11,268 nt of DNA from Funneliformis mosseae (lineage: Eukaryota > Glomeromycota > Glomeromycetes > Glomerales > Glomeraceae), in contig CAJVPP010003584.1 in assembly GCA_910592005.1 (NCBI GenBank), forward strand, positions 1-11,268, given 5' to 3'. Made by a program: the position numbers and the translations under genes. Below, piece after piece: positions 8,933 through 11,268 of this stretch (positions within the stretch are counted from its first letter, which is position 1; every line of letters begins with the position of its first letter). The notes under the pieces are model-generated. The model did no database searches. It had not been told where the DNA came from and saw nothing but the letters and a program-made list of their open reading frames with translations.

Positions 8933-9112
8933 AGTAAGTGGGATACCACATGTGATATAATTATATCACATGTGGTATCCTACTGGACATCTCTTTCTGC
9001 AAAATTAAAGTTAAAAGAAGAGCTAGTATCCTTTATTAACCAAATTTATTCAAAATTTGCTAATATTAGTTCAAAAGATTCTCGTAAAAGAAAGCAATTA
9101 TGGAAAAAATAA
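8933..9112 (+). pseudogene. possible coding fragment after the palindrome
   Basis: A plus-strand frame without an ATG near its start runs from just after a TAG (8930-8932), through the palindrome, to a TAA at 9110-9112. The part after about 8999 (KLKLKEELVSFINQIYSKF, then SSKDSRKRKQLWKK) has a lysine-rich, helical character that could be a remnant of a gene. The part across the palindrome is probably chance. The product is not recognised. Confidence 0.25.
8941..8980. repeat. perfect 40-bp palindrome
   Basis: The first 20 bases (GGATACCACATGTGATATAA) are the exact reverse complement of the last 20, with no spacer. Symmetry stops at both outer flanks (G at 8940, T at 8981). Such a spacerless palindrome can extrude a cruciform. 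It may be a fold-back mini-element or a binding site for a dimeric protein. It is far beyond chance length, even allowing for AT-rich DNA. Confidence 0.9.
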
Positions 9113-10001
9113 AACTGAAAATAAAGTAATCATCTCCGAATTATAAGTAGATCCATTTTATTAACTGTAGTACTATAGGTTAATGTTGGTAAAATAGATC
9201 TGAAAGATTGTATATTTATGTTTATCTATATGATTTTGGGTATTTTTATTATGATAATGCAAGTTGTCGATTCGATCTTATAATAGATTATTTTTGACAT
9301 GCAGATCATCGGATATGTCACCTGACTGGTATCCAATTTTAAATTTAAATAATAATGATTACTAATATAAACCTATTGAAATTTATTTTACCTTATATTA
9401 AAAATAATATTTAAAAATTTAGATCTTTTAATATAAAAAGATAATATAATATTAAAAAATAAATTCCAATTAAATATAATTAAAAATATTAAAATCTTTT
9501 ATATTAGAAACTGAATTACCTACATCAATATATAACAATAAGTTTTATACAATTATAGTAAAATTGGTATTTTTAATCTTATATTAATCCTATTATAGTT
9601 TTTAATAAGATTATTATTTTAATAATAATGATAAAATTAAAAAGTGAAAAAAAAAATAATTGCAATGATTTGATTAAAAAAGTAAATCAATTTTATATAA
9701 AAATAAAATATTATTAAGATAATCTCAAATTACAAATAAATCAAACAATACCCTTTGAAAGAAAATTTTTGATAAAAAATAACTATATATATAAAAAATC
9801 AACTTATTGTATATTATCGGACTCTACAACATGATAATATCCGAATTTATATCTGAATAAAGGTAACTTTGTATTTGTTTTAAAAGAACTAATATCGAGT
9901 AATATGTTTTTAAATGAGATGATTGATCTTGTAACATTCTCATGTAGTTGAAAGTACACATCCCAAACCTCATGTTAAAATTACAAAAGAAGTAACCTTA
10001 T
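9113..10001. other. extremely AT-rich gene-free region
   Basis: No coding frame of interest is present on either strand. From 9340 to about 9820 the sequence is almost pure A and T, with small inverted repeats (for example ATCTTTTAATATAAAAAGAT near 9425) that are expected at this composition. I see no RNA gene or element ends. Confidence 0.5.
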
Positions 10002-10180
10002 ACGTTAGTAATACACATTTTAATTTGAGATCCCGTTCCTATAAAGCGTAAAAAAAAACGTTAGTAGTGTTTCAATAAAAAAAAAAGAAGACCTCTTTTA
10101 TTTAAAGTTCAATTACCAGTCCAAGTGCTGTTCCGCCTGTCCGTTGTTCCTGAAAATAAAACAAAAATGAAACGTTAGTA
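10002..10180 (+). promoter_or_regulatory. three copies of ACGTTAGTA upstream of the 10350 gene
   Basis: ACGTTAGTA occurs at 10002-10010, 10058-10066 and 10172-10180, all in the same orientation. The third copy runs on as AACGTTAGTAACGTT, so two AACGTT hexamers flank AGT. Three exact 9-mers within 180 bp, all 170-350 bp upstream of the only healthy-looking gene, suggest a promoter element; the binding factor is unknown. Confidence 0.45.
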
Positions 10181-10207
10181 ACGTTCTCTAAAAAGAAATA
10201 AAAAAAT

Positions 10208-10218
10208 TATATATAATA
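10208..10218 (+). promoter_or_regulatory. TATA-like sequence
   Basis: TATATATAATA lies about 130 bp upstream of the ATG at 10350. A pyrimidine-rich stretch (10310-10340, TTCTCTCTTTCTTCCTC) follows and looks like a fungal 5' leader. The AT-rich context weakens the TATA assignment. Confidence 0.35.
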
Positions 10219-10349
10219 AATATGATCAAATTTATAGTCAAGCGAGTTTATTAAATAATTAAGATTTGTCATCAGACCGCCACTATACATTAAACACGTC
10301 TATTCAATCTCGAGTTCTCTCTTTCTTCCTCTTTTTCTCCAAAATAAAA

Positions 10350-11097
10350 ATGGCCCAACAACCGAACCTACCAACAAATATACCAAGAGAAGTGGTGCCA
10401 ACTCAACCTTCTAATCCACCAACTCACCAAGAATTAGGTCAATTAGACCGTTTGATGTATAAACTAGTTATAGCCAATGGTAGGTCTCATAGTGCAAGAC
10501 ACAGTCCTTCTTCGTATCTAATTGAGAAATGTGCTTTAACAGTATATCTAGGAACTGTGACAGATACTGAACTCGGTGCGTGGAGAGAATACTCTCACTC
10601 GCTTGTGACAACACGCGGTAAGAATAGTTTGGAAGTTATTTTTCCAGAATGGCTTTCTCAAATGGAGGTATTGCTGACCAAGCCATAACCAATGCCATCA
10701 ACAATGCTTGTGCACCAAATGGCGCGATAGATCAAGCCATAACCAATGGAATCAACAATGCTTATGCACCAAATGGCGCCATATATCAAGCCATAGCCAA
10801 TGCTTGTGCACCAAATGGCACTATTTATTCTCTTTTTGACGTGAGGTGGTTATGAAAGCCTCGTTATTATTTTGAAAATATATCAAAACTTATGATTAAC
10901 TTTTCTGTAGTTGTCAAACAAGTATGGCAAGAACTAATAATGGCAACGCGTCTCGCGATGCCGATGAATTTCGCGAATTCCCCAATATGGATGGTGTTTT
11001 ACCATCTGCTGGTAACATCACGTTTCCTCAAAACTCGTTTACACTAAGGAATTTCTCTCATGCCCAATGCAATAGTCTTCTCCGCCACTACAACTAA
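10350..11097 (+). CDS. predicted three-exon fungal gene, protein with 18-residue repeats
   Basis: The start is the ATG at 10350 (AAAATAAAAATGGCC, a good fungal context). Exon 1 (10350-10617) encodes MAQQPNLPTNIPREVV... and is Pro-rich at first. It ends at GCG|GTAAGA, a consensus donor. An acceptor AG at 10667 (50-bp intron) or 10682 (65-bp intron) joins it in frame to the repeat exon, which ends near 10845-10848. That exon holds 2.8 copies of QAITNAINNACAPNGAID. A second intron, to TTTTCTGTAG at 10910, joins in frame to exon 3 (10911-11097), which reads MARTNNGNASRDADEF... and ends LLRHYN-TAA. The total is about 205-211 residues. Exon 3 resembles a widespread fungal family with an ...NGNA... 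block followed by a Pro/Gly-rich motif and a SAP-like end, from memory and unverified. Coding text (VPHNNVQQARPF) continues in frame after the TAA, so the C terminus may be cut by a recent stop. GC content is higher than in its surroundings. Function unknown. Confidence 0.55.
10618..10682 (+). other. predicted intron 1 (acceptor at 10667 or 10682)
   Basis: The donor GTAAGA follows GCG at 10617. Both candidate acceptors, GGAG at 10667 and CCAAG at 10682, keep the frame into the repeat exon. The more typical TTTTTCCAG at 10647 does not. Without splicing, the first frame ends at TAA 10686-10688. The choice of acceptor is uncertain. Confidence 0.4.
10679..10828 (+). repeat. 54-bp in-frame tandem repeat, 2.8 units
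   Basis: Units lie at 10679-10732, 10733-10786 and 10787-10828 (the last lacks 12 bp). They encode QAITNAINNACAPNGAID, QAITNGINNAYAPNGAIY and QAIANACAPNGTIY. The 10661-10678 sequence (SNGGIAD) looks like the tail of an earlier unit. All length changes are multiples of three, which is a sign of past selection on the frame. Confidence 0.85.
10846..10910 (+). other. predicted intron 2 (donor at 10846 or 10849)
   Basis: The acceptor TTTTCTGTAG at 10901-10910 is strong, with GATTAAC at 10894-10900 as a possible branch site (close to the acceptor). Donors GTGGTT at 10846 and GTTATG at 10849 both keep the frame into exon 3. The nicer-looking donor GTGAGG at 10841 would lead to an early stop (LSNKYGKN). 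The intron would be 62 or 65 bp. Confidence 0.45.
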
Positions 11098-11199
11098 GTA
11101 CCTCACAATAATGTACAACAGGCAAGGCCTTTTTAACATGTAAAGCTAAATCTAGAACGATCTGCAAATTTTTTTTTTTTATACAATGTGGTATATATA

Positions 11200-11268
11200 C
11201 ACTCCCTGGCCAAAAGTTTAGGACCACCCGATAAATTTAAAAAAAACTTAATTTTTTTATTAAATTAC
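11200..11268. mobile_element. terminal inverted repeat of a Tc1/mariner element, cut by the window end
   Basis: CACTCCCTGGCCAAAAGTTT and the following AGGACCACCCG form a textbook Tc1-family end (CAgT..cTgGCaAAAGT.T..GGaCacC type). It is preceded by TA (11198-11199) within a TATATATA run, the standard Tc1 target. The element continues beyond 11268, so its transposase, if any, lies outside. No matching opposite end is seen in the window, which also argues that the element extends to the right. Confidence 0.85.

Noticed and set aside
8941..8980. Palindrome as a rho-independent terminator
   Set aside because: There is no T-tract after it, no loop, and no bacterial gene context.
9240..9340. Possible tRNA T-loop-like sequence (GTCGATTCGATCTTA)
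   Set aside because: No acceptor stem, anticodon arm or D-arm can be assembled around it.
10649..10855. Repeat frame as a stand-alone gene starting at ATG 10649
   Set aside because: The first residues (MAFSNGG) lie in or next to a predicted intron, and the frame joins cleanly to both neighbouring exons through GT..AG introns.
11039..11227. Minus-strand open frame of 62 codons
   Set aside because: It is antisense to exon 3 of the repeat gene and runs into the Tc1 end; the composition is not protein-like in context.

Overview
This is a very AT-rich, gene-poor stretch of a eukaryotic and most probably fungal genome. The style matches the repeat-laden accessory regions of arbuscular mycorrhizal fungi (Rhizophagus/Gigaspora type, Glomeromycotina). 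The pointers are short introns with GT..AG ends, decayed members of protein families that I associate with those genomes, a Tc1-like terminal repeat and a hAT-type MITE. No database search was possible, so the organism is an inference. Nothing looks bacterial: there are no operons, Shine-Dalgarno sites, tRNA, rRNA or CRISPR.

Layout. (1) 1-1380: a 36-bp-period minisatellite enters from the left edge. It is followed by a minus-strand pseudogene (153-1380) of an unrecognised multicopy family. (2) 1817-3654: plus-strand remnants, namely an 80-aa open frame (1817-2059), a decayed coding stretch (2311-2784) and a fragment (3428-3654) that runs into a possible transposon-end repeat (3661-3744). (3) 3930-6579, minus: a large decayed gene of about 820 codons, with a basic N-terminal patch and a C-terminal Cys/His cluster. 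A 184-bp hAT-type MITE (4773-4956) with a perfect 8-bp target duplication splits it, and excision of the MITE plus one duplication copy restores the reading frame. (4) 6959-8731, minus: the C-terminal half of a decayed family-B DNA polymerase that still shows motif B and an intact YGDTDS motif C. (5) 8804-8980: an 18-bp tandem repeat and a perfect 40-bp palindrome directly upstream of the point where the polymerase is cut off. (6) 9113-10001: extremely AT-rich sequence without genes. (7) 10002-11097, plus: the only gene that looks nearly alive. It has higher GC, promoter-like repeated motifs, a model of three exons and an 18-residue tandem repeat. (8) 11200-11268: the outer end of a Tc1/mariner element that leaves the window on the right.

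The genes do not form a visible working pathway; the window is mainly a graveyard of mobile or multicopy genes. The polymerase remnant and the large gene lie head to tail on the same strand about 380 bp apart and are equally decayed. They may be two cargo genes of one former large selfish element, which is a hypothesis only. Many of the inactivating stops look like C-to-T or G-to-A changes, which suggests mutation of methylated repeats or a RIP-like process.
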